Shown here in pieces: positions 56,096 through 64,000 of a stretch of 64,000 bases of DNA. This DNA is from Micromonospora sp. U21. Its GTDB lineage: Bacteria > Actinomycetota > Actinomycetes > Mycobacteriales > Micromonosporaceae. Position numbers and translations under genes: made by a program. The stretch lies in the NCBI RefSeq assembly GCF_018070045.1, contig NZ_JAGPYK010000014.1:1-64000 (forward strand), read 5' to 3'. The first letter of the stretch is position 1, and each line of letters opens with the position of its first letter. The notes beneath the pieces were generated by a model that was not told the DNA's origin, made no database searches, and saw only the letters and a program-made list of their open reading frames with translations.

Positions 56096-56107
56096 GAAAT
56101 CGATTCC
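56096..56107 (+). promoter_or_regulatory. LacI operator, copy 4
   Basis: GAAATCGATTCC, one mismatch from GAAATCGATTTC, lies 49 bases before the GH172 start codon and about 10 bases after the predicted transcription start. Confidence 0.7.
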
Positions 56108-56155
56108 TTCGCACCGCCTCGCAACCCGCCCCACCCACCGACGTGGAAGGCGCTC

Positions 56156-59100
56156 ATGACACCCATCACCCAGGCACCACGCACCTCCGCCCGCCGGCTG
56201 CTGCGTGCCGCGTTCACCGCGGCGCTGCTGGCCGGAACCGCCCTGGTCGGCCCGGCCGGGCCGGCCTCCGCCGCCCCCACCCCCTCCGACAACGGTCCCA
56301 CCGGATGGGACGTCTACCGCAGGCTCGATCGGCTCGCCGAACTTCCCGACGGCCCCCGGGCCTACCAGTTCTCCAGCTTCGACCGCAGCGGCGGCAACGA
56401 CGACGGCTTCTCCGGCCAGTACTCGTGCCTGCGCACCGGCGCCGACGGCTGCGTCCTGGCCGAGGCCACCGGCGCCGGTGAGATCGACTCGATCTGGTTC
56501 ACCCGCGACGAGGGCAATGTCTCCGCCACCGGCACCATCAAGGTGGTCCTCGACGGTGTGACCGTGCTCGACGCTCCGCTCCAGGACGTGGTGGACGGCA
56601 AACTCGGCGCGCCCTTCGTCTACCCGGTGGTCGCCAACGCGGCGCAGAGCTCCGGCGGCGTCTACATCAAGGCGCCCATGACCTACCGCAGCTCCATGCG
56701 GGTGACCACCGAGAAGAACCCGGTCTTCTACCACGTCACCTACCGCAAGTTCACCACCGCCGACGGGGTGCGCACCTTCGACCCCTCGGACCGCGCGTTG
56801 GACGTCATCGACCAGCTCAAGGCCGCCGGCACCCGTGACCCGAAGCGTCCGGAAGCGGGCGCGACGACCGCCGACCGGAAGTTCAGCGTCCCCGCCAAGG
56901 GCGCGGTGACCCTCGCCAGCGGCGTCGGCCCCGGCGCTGTCAACGCACTTGAACTGCGGATCCCGCAACTCGTCGGGCCGCCGGCGCCGGTGGCCGATGA
57001 CGGCCGCGCCTACGGGCCCGGCGGCGGCAGCGAGTTCCGGGTGACCGTGGACCCGGCCAACACCGGGGTGCGGCTGACCCGCCGGCTGGACCCGCACATC
57101 GGGCACCAGCGGGCGCAGATCATGGTGGACGGCGTACCGGTCGCCGAATGGCCGGCCAACGACCCGGTGCCCTTCGGCACCTGGCTCGACCAGACCGTCG
57201 AGCTGCCGGCGAGCGCCACGGCCGGCAAGCCCACGATCACCGTCCGAAACCAGTTCGTCTCGTCCGACGTGGACGTCAACGAGTTCACGTACTGGGTCGA
57301 CAGCCTGGTCGCCGGCACCGCCAAGCGGACCGACACCCTCGACCTCGGCCCGTCCCACGCCGACGCCGAGGCCGCCCACGGCTACCGCATCACCGCGCAG
57401 ACCTGGCAGGGCAGCAACACGATGAGCTACCCGGCCGACGCCGACCGCAAGGCGGCCGTCGCGGCCTCCGACGCGGTGCTGCGCGACAGCCGGCTGCGCA
57501 TCACGTTCGACGGCAGGACCACCGTGGACGCGCCACTCGGCGAGTTCTTCGGCACCGGCCTCGGACTGCACCCGGTGAAGTCGTTGATGTTCGGCGTGGA
57601 CCCCGCGACCGGGACACTGTCGGCCTGGTGGCCGATGCCCTACCGGTCACGGTTCAGCATCGAGTTGCGCAACGGCTCCTCCGTGCCGATCACGTCGTCA
57701 GTGGCCTCCGTGACCACCGCACGCTCCGCCCGCTGGGCGCCGGCGCTGCGCCCGACCGGCACGGCCGGCTACTTCCGGGCCACCGCGGCGAGCGCCGACA
57801 CCACCCCCGGCGCCGATCACCTCTTCCTCGACGTGGCCGGACGCGGAAAGTTCGTCGGCGTCACGCACACCATGGAGGGGCACATCCCCGCCGGCAACCA
57901 GCGCAACTATCTCGAGGGCGACGAGCGGGTCTACGTGGACGGCGCGCAGAGCCCGAGCATCCACGGCACCGGAACGGAGGACTTCTACGAGAGCGGCTGG
58001 TACTTCAACCACGGCACGTTCTCGGCGCCCACCAACGGCAACCCGGCCCACGAGGTCAGTGACTACGACTGCCGGTACGACTGCACGGGCGCGTTCCGAC
58101 TGATGCTCGCCGAGGCGGTGTCGTTCTCCACCGACCTGCGGTTCGGCATCGAACACGGCCCGGGTGACCAGGATCCGGCCCGGTACGGCTCGACCGCCTA
58201 CTGGTACGGGCAGGACACCGTCGGGCAGCGCTGGACCGACACCGTTGACGTCGGCGACCCCGCCAGCGAGTCGGCGCACGGCTACACCTCCGGTGGCGAG
58301 CGTCAGGTGCTCACCGCGACCTACGAGGGCGACGACGGCGCACCTCGGCCGGTCACCGACGACACTCGCGCCTCCGCCACGCCGGTCCGGTTCCGGATGG
58401 CCCTGGACCGGGACAACACCGGCGCGGTGCTGCGCCGGGTGGGGGACCAGTCCACCGGGTACCAGTCGGTGGCCGTGCAGGTCGACGGGCGCGACGCCGG
58501 CACCTGGTCGCAGCCGCTGGCCAACGGCTCGCACCGCTGGCTGGAGGACGAGTTCCGGCTTCCGCCCGCGCTCACCAGGGACAGGTCGGCGGTGACCGTC
58601 ACGCTGACGCCGACCGCCGGCTCTCCGGCCTGGTCCGCGGCCCGGTACGCGGTGCTCAGCGAGGTCACCCCCTTCGTCGACCGGACCCGACCGGCGCAGG
58701 TTGCCGGGCTCACCGCCACGAGCGGCACGACGAACGCGGTGGCATTGACCTGGCGGCCGGCCGCCGACGATGTGTACGCGCCGAGCTACCAGGTGTTCGC
58801 CTCGCGGCAGGCCGGATTCACGCCCGGGCCGGACAACCGGGTGGGCGTCACGACCCGGCCCAGCTTCGAGCACAGCGGGCTGGGCCTGCGCGAAACCTGG
58901 TACTTCCGGGTACGCGCGGTGGACGCGGCCGGCAACCTCGGTGCCTACTCCGCACCGGCGTCGGCCACCACCGGCGAAACCCTGCGGATCGAAGCCGAAT
59001 CGCTGCTGCCCGCGGTCTCGGCCGATGCTCCGGCGGAGGTGCAGGGCGACTGCTGCGGCATCCACTGGTCCCGCAGCGCGCAGTTGTGGTTCCGACCGGA

Positions 59101-59407
59101 CGCGCCGAACCGGAGCGTGACCGTGGCGTTCGAGGTGCAGACGGCCGGCACCTACCAGCTGAGCCTGGTGCAGACGCTGGCCCGGGACTACGGCACCAAC
59201 ACGGTCGCGATCGACGGCACCCGGATCGGCGAGGCGTTCGACGCGTACCACTCGCCGGACGTGGTCGTCAGCGACCCGCTGGACTACGGCCAGCGGGAGC
59301 TGTCGGCGGGCCGGCACACGCTCACCCTCACGGTGACCGGCAAGGCCGCCGCATCGAGCGGTTACCTGGCTGGCCTCGACTACATCGAGGCTCGTCTAAC
59401 GTCGTGA
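56156..59407 (+). CDS. Secreted GH172 (DUF2961) enzyme with extra beta-sandwich and CBM-like module
   Basis: A 1,083-residue exported protein: signal peptide (about 1-41), GH172 domain in two parts (about 45-285 and 440-770), a beta-sandwich, an FN3-like domain (about 845-940) and a C-terminal galactose-binding-like module (about 943-1083). GTGTEDFYESGWYFNHG is shared with the first GH172. Between VNALELRIP and DSRLRITFDGRTTVD lies an insertion of about 170 residues absent from the first GH172 and similar to its own later beta-sandwich. ATG 56156 has GTGGAAGG upstream and follows promoter and operator, so the frame open from 56069 is not translated. Confidence 0.87.
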   Translation: MTPITQAPRTSARRLLRAAFTAALLAGTALVGPAGPASAAPTPSDNGPTGWDVYRRLDRLAELPDGPRAYQFSSFDRSGGNDDGFSGQYSCLRTGADGCVLAEATGAGEIDSIWFTRDEGNVSATGTIKVVLDGVTVLDAPLQDVVDGKLGAPFVYPVVANAAQSSGGVYIKAPMTYRSSMRVTTEKNPVFYHVTYRKFTTADGVRTFDPSDRALDVIDQLKAAGTRDPKRPEAGATTADRKFSVPAKGAVTLASGVGPGAVNALELRIPQLVGPPAPVADDGRAYGPGGGSEFRVTVDPANTGVRLTRRLDPHIGHQRAQIMVDGVPVAEWPANDPVPFGTWLDQTVELPASATAGKPTITVRNQFVSSDVDVNEFTYWVDSLVAGTAKRTDTLDLGPSHADAEAAHGYRITAQTWQGSNTMSYPADADRKAAVAASDAVLRDSRLRITFDGRTTVDAPLGEFFGTGLGLHPVKSLMFGVDPATGTLSAWWPMPYRSRFSIELRNGSSVPITSSVASVTTARSARWAPALRPTGTAGYFRATAASADTTPGADHLFLDVAGRGKFVGVTHTMEGHIPAGNQRNYLEGDERVYVDGAQSPSIHGTGTEDFYESGWYFNHGTFSAPTNGNPAHEVSDYDCRYDCTGAFRLMLAEAVSFSTDLRFGIEHGPGDQDPARYGSTAYWYGQDTVGQRWTDTVDVGDPASESAHGYTSGGERQVLTATYEGDDGAPRPVTDDTRASATPVRFRMALDRDNTGAVLRRVGDQSTGYQSVAVQVDGRDAGTWSQPLANGSHRWLEDEFRLPPALTRDRSAVTVTLTPTAGSPAWSAARYAVLSEVTPFVDRTRPAQVAGLTATSGTTNAVALTWRPAADDVYAPSYQVFASRQAGFTPGPDNRVGVTTRPSFEHSGLGLRETWYFRVRAVDAAGNLGAYSAPASATTGETLRIEAESLLPAVSADAPAEVQGDCCGIHWSRSAQLWFRPDAPNRSVTVAFEVQTAGTYQLSLVQTLARDYGTNTVAIDGTRIGEAFDAYHSPDVVVSDPLDYGQRELSAGRHTLTLTVTGKAAASSGYLAGLDYIEARLTS

Positions 59408-59410
59408 CCC

Positions 59411-59456
59411 GGTCGGAGTCGGAGGCCCGGACCAGGGCCTCCGACTCCGTCCGACC
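59411..59456 (+). terminator. Hairpin between GH172 and ABC genes
   Basis: GGAGTCGGAGGCCC (59415-59428) pairs perfectly with GGGCCTCCGACTCC (59435-59448) around a six-base loop, extended by outer pairs. It starts four bases after the GH172 stop and ends 34 bases before the ABC start. No T-run or other promoter is obvious, so partial read-through may set a lower transporter level. Confidence 0.65.
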
Positions 59457-59489
59457 CCCAGATCCCGCAGACGAGCCACGAGGTGCCGT

Positions 59490-61028
59490 ATGACAGATCG
59501 GCCGCTGGTCCGGATGACCGGCATCGGCAAGCGGTTCGGCGGCGTGCACGCCTGCCGAGACATCGACCTCACCGTGACCGCCGGTGAGGTGCACGCGCTG
59601 CTCGGCGAGAACGGGGCCGGCAAGTCCACGCTGATCAACGTGCTCTCCGGGGTGATCACCGAGCACGACGGCACGATCGAGGTGGACGGGGAGTCGGTGA
59701 GCTTCGCCGGCCCGGCCGATGCCCAACGCGCTGGTATCGCGACCATCCACCAGGAGTTGGACCTGGTGGCCGGGCTGTCCATCGCGGAGAACATGTTCCT
59801 CGGGCGCGAGCCGCGCACCCGCCTCGGCACCGTCGACATCCGGAGGATGCGCCGGCAGGCCGAGGCGCACCTGCGGACGCTCGGCGCAGACCTGGACCCG
59901 CGCCGGCTCGTGGGGTCGCTGCGCGTCGGCGAGCAACAGCTGGTCGAGATCGGTCGGGCACTGTCGCTGCGCGCGCGAGTCCTGATCATGGATGAACCGA
60001 CCGCGGCGCTGGCCGACGCCGAGGTTGAACGGCTCTTCGCGACGATCACCGAGCTGCGGCGGGCCGGAGTCGGCATCGTCTACATCTCGCACCGGATGGC
60101 GGAGATCGAGCTCATCGCCGACCGGGTGACCGTGCTGCGCAACGGCACCGTCGCCGGCACCGTCGACCCGCGGGCCGCCTCCCGGGACGACATCATCCAG
60201 CTCATGGTCGGCCGGTCGGTCGACGCGCTCTTCGGCGAGGGCCGCAACGAACCCGGTGACGTGCTACTCGACGTACGCGGGCTCGCCGTGACGCCTCGCC
60301 GGCCGGTGCCCGGCCGGACCGAGCCGGCCGGCGTGGATCTCACCGTGCGCTCCGGAGAGATCGTCGGCCTCGCCGGGTTGATGGGCGCCGGGCGTACCGA
60401 ACTGCTGGAGACGTTGTTCGGCGCGGGGGGCTCCGGCCGGCGCGCCGGCCAGGTGACGATTGGCGACCGGCCGTACCGCCCGGGCGGCCCCCGGGCGGCA
60501 CTGGCGCGCGGGGTGGCCTTCGTCCCCGAGGACCGGCGCGGCGCGGGGCTGATGCTGGAGCACTCCGTGGCGGACAACGTCGTGCTCTCCGCGCTGTCGT
60601 CGCTGACCACGCTCGGGCTGGTGCGCCGTCCGCTGGTGCGCCGGACGGTGGCCGAACAGCTCACCACCCTGGCGGTGAAGGCGGCGTCACCGTCGATCCC
60701 CGTGGCGACGCTCTCCGGTGGCAACCAGCAGAAGATCGTGTTCGCGAAGCAACTGCTGATGCGACCGCGACTACTCCTGCTCGACGAGCCGACCCGGGGG
60801 GTGGACATCGGCGCCAAGGCCGAGATCTACCACCTGCTGCACCGGCTCGCCGACTCCGGCATGGCGATCCTGCTCGCCTCGTCGGAGCTGCCGGAGCTGC
60901 TGAGCCTCTGTGACCGGGTGGTCGTCCTGCACCGTGGTCGCACCGTGGCCGTGCTGCCCCGTGCCTCCGCCACCCAACAAGCCATCCTCGCCGCGGCCAA
61001 CGGGGACGACGTCAAGGAGTCTCGATGA
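59490..61028 (+). CDS. Sugar ABC transporter ATP-binding protein (RbsA type)
   Basis: A 512-residue tandem ATPase. The first domain has Walker A GENGAGKST, signature LRVGEQQLVEIGRAL and Walker B VLIMDEPTAAL; the second has a degenerate P-loop GLMGAGRTE, LSGGNQQKIVFAKQL and LLLLDEPTRGVD, as usual for RbsA/AraG/XylG proteins. It powers monosaccharide uptake with the following permease and binding protein. Its position behind a GH172 gene suggests it imports the pentose released by that enzyme. Confidence 0.93.
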   Translation: MTDRPLVRMTGIGKRFGGVHACRDIDLTVTAGEVHALLGENGAGKSTLINVLSGVITEHDGTIEVDGESVSFAGPADAQRAGIATIHQELDLVAGLSIAENMFLGREPRTRLGTVDIRRMRRQAEAHLRTLGADLDPRRLVGSLRVGEQQLVEIGRALSLRARVLIMDEPTAALADAEVERLFATITELRRAGVGIVYISHRMAEIELIADRVTVLRNGTVAGTVDPRAASRDDIIQLMVGRSVDALFGEGRNEPGDVLLDVRGLAVTPRRPVPGRTEPAGVDLTVRSGEIVGLAGLMGAGRTELLETLFGAGGSGRRAGQVTIGDRPYRPGGPRAALARGVAFVPEDRRGAGLMLEHSVADNVVLSALSSLTTLGLVRRPLVRRTVAEQLTTLAVKAASPSIPVATLSGGNQQKIVFAKQLLMRPRLLLLDEPTRGVDIGAKAEIYHLLHRLADSGMAILLASSELPELLSLCDRVVVLHRGRTVAVLPRASATQQAILAAANGDDVKESR

Positions 61029-62089
61029 ACCCGCCCAACCCCACCACCGTCGCCGCATCGCCGCCGGAGACACCGCCCCGCCGCCGGGCGATCCGACTGC
61101 CGAAGGACCGGCACGCGATCGTCGACAACTTCTTTCGGTTCCAGAGCCTGTTCGGGCTCGTCGCCGTCTTTCTGATCGCGATCGCCGTCTCGCCGTCCCG
61201 CAACGGCGAGAACGTCTTCCTCAGCTCCGGAAACCTCGCAAACATCGTCCGGGCGGTCTCGGAGATCGGCATCATCGCGGTCGGGATGACGTTCGTGATC
61301 CTGATCGGCGGCATCGACCTCTCCGTCGGGGCGGTGCTCGGGCTCGCCGCGGTCGGGTCGGCAACGTTGATGGTCGACAGCGGCCTGGGCATCGTGCCGA
61401 CGGTCCTGATCGTGCTCTTCATCGGCACCGCGTTCGGGGCCACCCAGGGCGCGATCGTCGCCCGGCTCGGGATCCAGTCCTTCATCGTCACCCTGGCCGG
61501 CCTGCAAGCGGCTCGGGGCATCGCCCGGATGTGGTCCGGCGGGCTGGGCATCCCGATCGCCTACGGCGAGGGGCCGCAGGAGGCTCCCGAGGCGTTCTCG
61601 CTGCTGAGCGGCTCCATCAACGGAGTGCTGCCGGTACCGGCCCTGATCTTCCTCGCCATCGGCGTCGGCGCGCTATTGGTGCTGCGCAGCACCGCCTTCG
61701 CGCGGCACGTCTACGCGATCGGCGGCAACGAGAAGGCCGCCCGGCTCTCCGGTGTGCCCGTACGTCGCGTCCGGGTCACCGTCTTCGCGATCTCCGGCCT
61801 GCTCGCCGCACTGGCCGGGATCATCCACGCCGGTCAGCTCAACCAGGGCAGCCCGAACGACGGCGCCGGCTACGAACTGGACGCGATCGCGGCCGTGGTC
61901 ATCGGCGGGACGAGTCTCGCCGGTGGCAGTGGATCCATGGGCGGCACGATCGCCGGCGCCCTGCTGCTCGGGATCCTGAACAACATCCTCGCCCTCAACA
62001 ACATCGACGCGAACGTGCAGCTGGTCGTCAAGGGTCTGGTCATCGTTGCTGCCGCCGCGTTGCAGAGGCTCCGTCCCCGCATCGCCTGA
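61025..62089 (+). CDS. Sugar ABC transporter permease (RbsC type)
   Basis: A 354-residue permease of the ribose/xylose family with about ten hydrophobic helices. Typical segments are GMTFVILIGGIDLSVGAVLG, YAIGGNEKAARLSGVPVRRV and LDAIAAVVIGGTSLAGGSGS. ATG 61025 overlaps the ATPase stop (ATGA). It forms the membrane channel of the importer. Confidence 0.93.
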   Translation: MNPPNPTTVAASPPETPPRRRAIRLPKDRHAIVDNFFRFQSLFGLVAVFLIAIAVSPSRNGENVFLSSGNLANIVRAVSEIGIIAVGMTFVILIGGIDLSVGAVLGLAAVGSATLMVDSGLGIVPTVLIVLFIGTAFGATQGAIVARLGIQSFIVTLAGLQAARGIARMWSGGLGIPIAYGEGPQEAPEAFSLLSGSINGVLPVPALIFLAIGVGALLVLRSTAFARHVYAIGGNEKAARLSGVPVRRVRVTVFAISGLLAALAGIIHAGQLNQGSPNDGAGYELDAIAAVVIGGTSLAGGSGSMGGTIAGALLLGILNNILALNNIDANVQLVVKGLVIVAAAALQRLRPRIA

Positions 62090-62112
62090 CCCACCACCAC
62101 CTTGGAGGAAAC

Positions 62113-63117
62113 ATGCGCTACGCCCGAAGAGCCATCACGATTTTCGCGCTGGCCGCGCTCGCGGTCACCACGGGATGCAGTGTCGAGAAGGACGGCGGCG
62201 ACGGTGGCACCGACGCCTCGGCCCAGTGCGGCAGCGGCAAGGAGTTCCTGATCGGCATGTCGCAGGCCAACAACGCCGAGCCGTACCGGCAGGTCATGAA
62301 CGACGACGTGACCACCGCGGCGAAGTCCGTGCCCGGGTTCCAGGTCGTCGTCTCGGACGCGGCCCAGGACAACAGCAAGCAGGTCGCCGACGTGGAGAAC
62401 TTCCTCTCCCAGGGGATCAACCTGCTGATCATTTCGCCGAACGAGGCGAAGCCGCTCACCGGCGTGGTGAAGAAGGCGTACGACCAGGGCACCCCGGTCA
62501 TCGTGCTCGACCGCAAGGTCGAGGGTGACGCGTACACCGCGTTCATCGGCGGCGACAACGTGGCGATCGGCAAGGCGGCGGGCGAGTACTACGCCAAGAC
62601 GCTGCTGCCGCAGGGCGGCAAGGTCGTCGAGATCTCCGGTCTGCCCGGATCCACCCCGGCCGCCGAGCGCGCTCAGGGCTTCCGAGAGGGCATCGCGAGC
62701 AACCCGAAGATCGAGATCGTTGCTACCCAGACCGCTGAGTGGCTGCGCGAGAAGGGGCAGAGCGTGATGGACGCGATGCTCAAGGCCCAGCCGGACATCG
62801 ACGCCGTGTACGCGCACAACGACCCGATGGCGGAGGGTGCCTACCTCGCGGCGAAGGCCGCCGGCAAGGAGACGGCGATCAAGTTCACCGGGATCGACGC
62901 CCTCCCCGTCGCGTCCGGCGGCATCAAGGCGGTCGAGCAGGGTCGCCTGCAGGCGACGTTCCAGTACGCGACCGGCGGACGCGAGGCGATCGACCTGGCC
63001 AAGAAAATCCTGGTCGACTGCACGAAGGACGTACCGAAGTCGACCACCCTCGGCACGATGCAGATCACCAAGGACAACGCTGCTCAGGCCTACACCGAGC
63101 TCGGCGGCAAGCAGTAA
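62113..63117 (+). CDS. Sugar ABC transporter substrate-binding lipoprotein (RbsB type)
   Basis: A 334-residue periplasmic-binding-protein-like lipoprotein with lipobox TGC (Cys22). The mature protein starts IGMSQANNAEPYRQVMNDDV and contains IIVLDRK-type and YAHNDPMAEGAYLAAKAAG segments of the ribose/galactose cluster. It captures the sugar for the RbsA/RbsC pair. GGAGG lies upstream of ATG 62113. Confidence 0.92.
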   Translation: MRYARRAITIFALAALAVTTGCSVEKDGGDGGTDASAQCGSGKEFLIGMSQANNAEPYRQVMNDDVTTAAKSVPGFQVVVSDAAQDNSKQVADVENFLSQGINLLIISPNEAKPLTGVVKKAYDQGTPVIVLDRKVEGDAYTAFIGGDNVAIGKAAGEYYAKTLLPQGGKVVEISGLPGSTPAAERAQGFREGIASNPKIEIVATQTAEWLREKGQSVMDAMLKAQPDIDAVYAHNDPMAEGAYLAAKAAGKETAIKFTGIDALPVASGGIKAVEQGRLQATFQYATGGREAIDLAKKILVDCTKDVPKSTTLGTMQITKDNAAQAYTELGGKQ

Positions 63118-63127
63118 CAGTTCGTCC

Positions 63128-63160
63128 GGTGCGGGCCCGCCGCGGAGGCGGGTCCGCACC
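63128..63160 (+). terminator. Hairpin after the ABC operon
   Basis: GGTGCGGGCCCGCC (63128-63141) pairs with GGCGGGTCCGCACC (63147-63160) with one G-T wobble and a five-base loop. It lies 11 bases after the binding-protein stop and before the next GH43-like gene. Confidence 0.65.
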
Positions 63161-63214
63161 GCCGAACGATCGGGAAACCGCCACGAACCCCGCATCGAGC
63201 CCTGGAGGAAAGCG

Positions 63215-64000
63215 ATGCCCCGCCTACCGTCCCGCGTTGGCCGGCTGTCCGCGCTGTTCGCGGTCGCCCTGAGCCTGATCGCGACACCGGTCGCGGCTCG
63301 GGCCGCCGACCCGCCCGCGATCGACAACCAGCCGTACGAGAACCGGTCGACCGTGGTCGGCGCCGGTGACTTCGTGCCCGTCTACGACCCGAGCGTCGGC
63401 GAGAACGAGCGCTGGTACTACAACGACCACACGATGGTGCGCGACCGCCGTACCGGCGAGTGGCACATCTTCGCGATCACCCACGCCGAGCCCGCCAACC
63501 CGCTCGACGAGCGATTCTTCGGCCACGCCACGGCGCCGTCTCCGCGTGGACCCTGGACGAAGCAGCCGTTCGCGCTGGAGGCCGACCCGGCCGCGGGGGA
63601 GAGCCACATCTGGGCGCCGTACGTCCTGTTCCACGGTGGCACGTACTACATGTACTACGCCGGCGGCACCGCGGACCACACTGCCTACCGGATGCAGCTG
63701 GCCACGTCGAAGGATCTCAAGACCTGGACCCGCCACCCGGCGAACCCCCTGTTCACCGACGGCTTCGACGGCCGCGATCCGATGGTCACCCGCGTCGGCA
63801 GCCAGTGGGTGATGTACTACACCGCCAACAGCACACCGGCGGGCGGCCACCACATCGTCGCCTACCGCACCAGCAGGGACCTGGTGCACTGGGGAGCCCG
63901 GCGGACAGCCTTCGAACACCCGGCCACCGGCACCTTCGGCGGACCGACCGAATCGCCGTTCGTGGTGCGGCACGGCGGATCCTGGTACCTCTTTGTCTGC
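63215..64000 (+). CDS. Secreted GH43-like glycosidase, cut by window end
   Basis: The first 262 residues are visible; the gene continues past the window. A signal peptide (about 1-30, ending ARAAD) is followed directly by the GH32/43-type propeller: VYDPSVGENERWYYNDHT, HIWAPYVLFHGGTYYMYYAG, FDGRDPMVTRVG and GPTESPFVVRHGG. It is a close paralogue of the propeller at 48930-51056 but lacks that protein's N-terminal CBM-like module. GGAGG lies upstream of ATG 63215. It probably acts with the GH172 enzymes outside the cell. Confidence 0.82.
   Translation, partial: MPRLPSRVGRLSALFAVALSLIATPVAARAADPPAIDNQPYENRSTVVGAGDFVPVYDPSVGENERWYYNDHTMVRDRRTGEWHIFAITHAEPANPLDERFFGHATAPSPRGPWTKQPFALEADPAAGESHIWAPYVLFHGGTYYMYYAGGTADHTAYRMQLATSKDLKTWTRHPANPLFTDGFDGRDPMVTRVGSQWVMYYTANSTPAGGHHIVAYRTSRDLVHWGARRTAFEHPATGTFGGPTESPFVVRHGGSWYLFVC

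Noticed and set aside
56069..56155. Upstream extension of the second GH172 protein
   Set aside because: It covers a predicted -10 box and LacI operator and lacks a signal peptide; the ATG at 56156 has a ribosome site and begins the signal peptide.

Overview
The window is very GC-rich with strongly G/C-ending codons, GTG/TTG starts, Tat and Sec signal peptides, LPxTG anchoring and many small regulators. This points to a filamentous actinomycete. A small basic protein at 20812-21033 and a membrane protein at 23860-25815 resemble genes I associate with Micromonosporaceae (Micromonospora-like), but the genus is an inference. I saw no rRNA, tRNA, CRISPR array or replication origin.

0-8 kb is a loose accessory region. 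It holds a TetR regulator that is probably leaderless, an OsmC protein, an orphan Imm32-like immunity protein, a LtrA membrane protein, a LysE exporter and a quinone-oxidoreductase-like gene with atypical codons. Between them lie decayed reading frames, including an IS701-type transposase scrap. 7.4-17 kb carries secreted and surface proteins (a lipoprotein, a subtilisin-like protease with FG-GAP repeats, an LPxTG protein, a PA-IL-like lectin), a large LuxR-family (LAL) regulator, an AhpD-like protein and a TetR-methyltransferase pair.

17-35 kb has a GH127 enzyme, a GH15 enzyme, a membrane glutaredoxin, a MalY-type aminotransferase, a second LtrA, a TetR/DUF308/flavoprotein module with three operator copies, a stand-alone LigD-type phosphoesterase and a GH62 arabinofuranosidase. 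GH127 and GH62 are 13 kb apart but share the same LacI-type two-operator promoter layout, so they probably belong to one L-arabinose-polymer regulon. 35-45 kb holds an APH-like kinase and a tightly overlapping operon: amino-acid ABC transporter, N-acyl-D-amino-acid deacylase and a cytoplasmic beta-lactamase-like hydrolase, facing a LysR gene that overlaps it tail to tail. A secreted alpha/beta-hydrolase-like protein and a lipoprotein follow.

45.6 kb to the end is the most interesting part. It is a sugar-utilisation locus with two DUF2961/GH172 secreted enzymes, two paralogous GH43-like secreted enzymes, an FGGY pentulose-type kinase, an L-fucose/D-arabinose-isomerase-like protein, a LacI regulator and an RbsABC-type sugar transporter. 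Four near-palindromes of consensus GAAATCGATTTC lie in front of its transcription units, and two sit just downstream of good -35/-10 boxes, which suggests one local LacI regulon. GH172 enzymes are known to cleave D-arabinofuranosides, and fucose isomerases convert D-arabinose to D-ribulose. The simplest model is extracellular trimming of a D-arabinan (for example mycobacterial-type arabinan), import of D-arabinose by the ABC system, then isomerisation and phosphorylation to a pentulose phosphate. This substrate assignment is inference. The first GH172 gene has a one-base slip in a run of seven C within its signal-peptide region.
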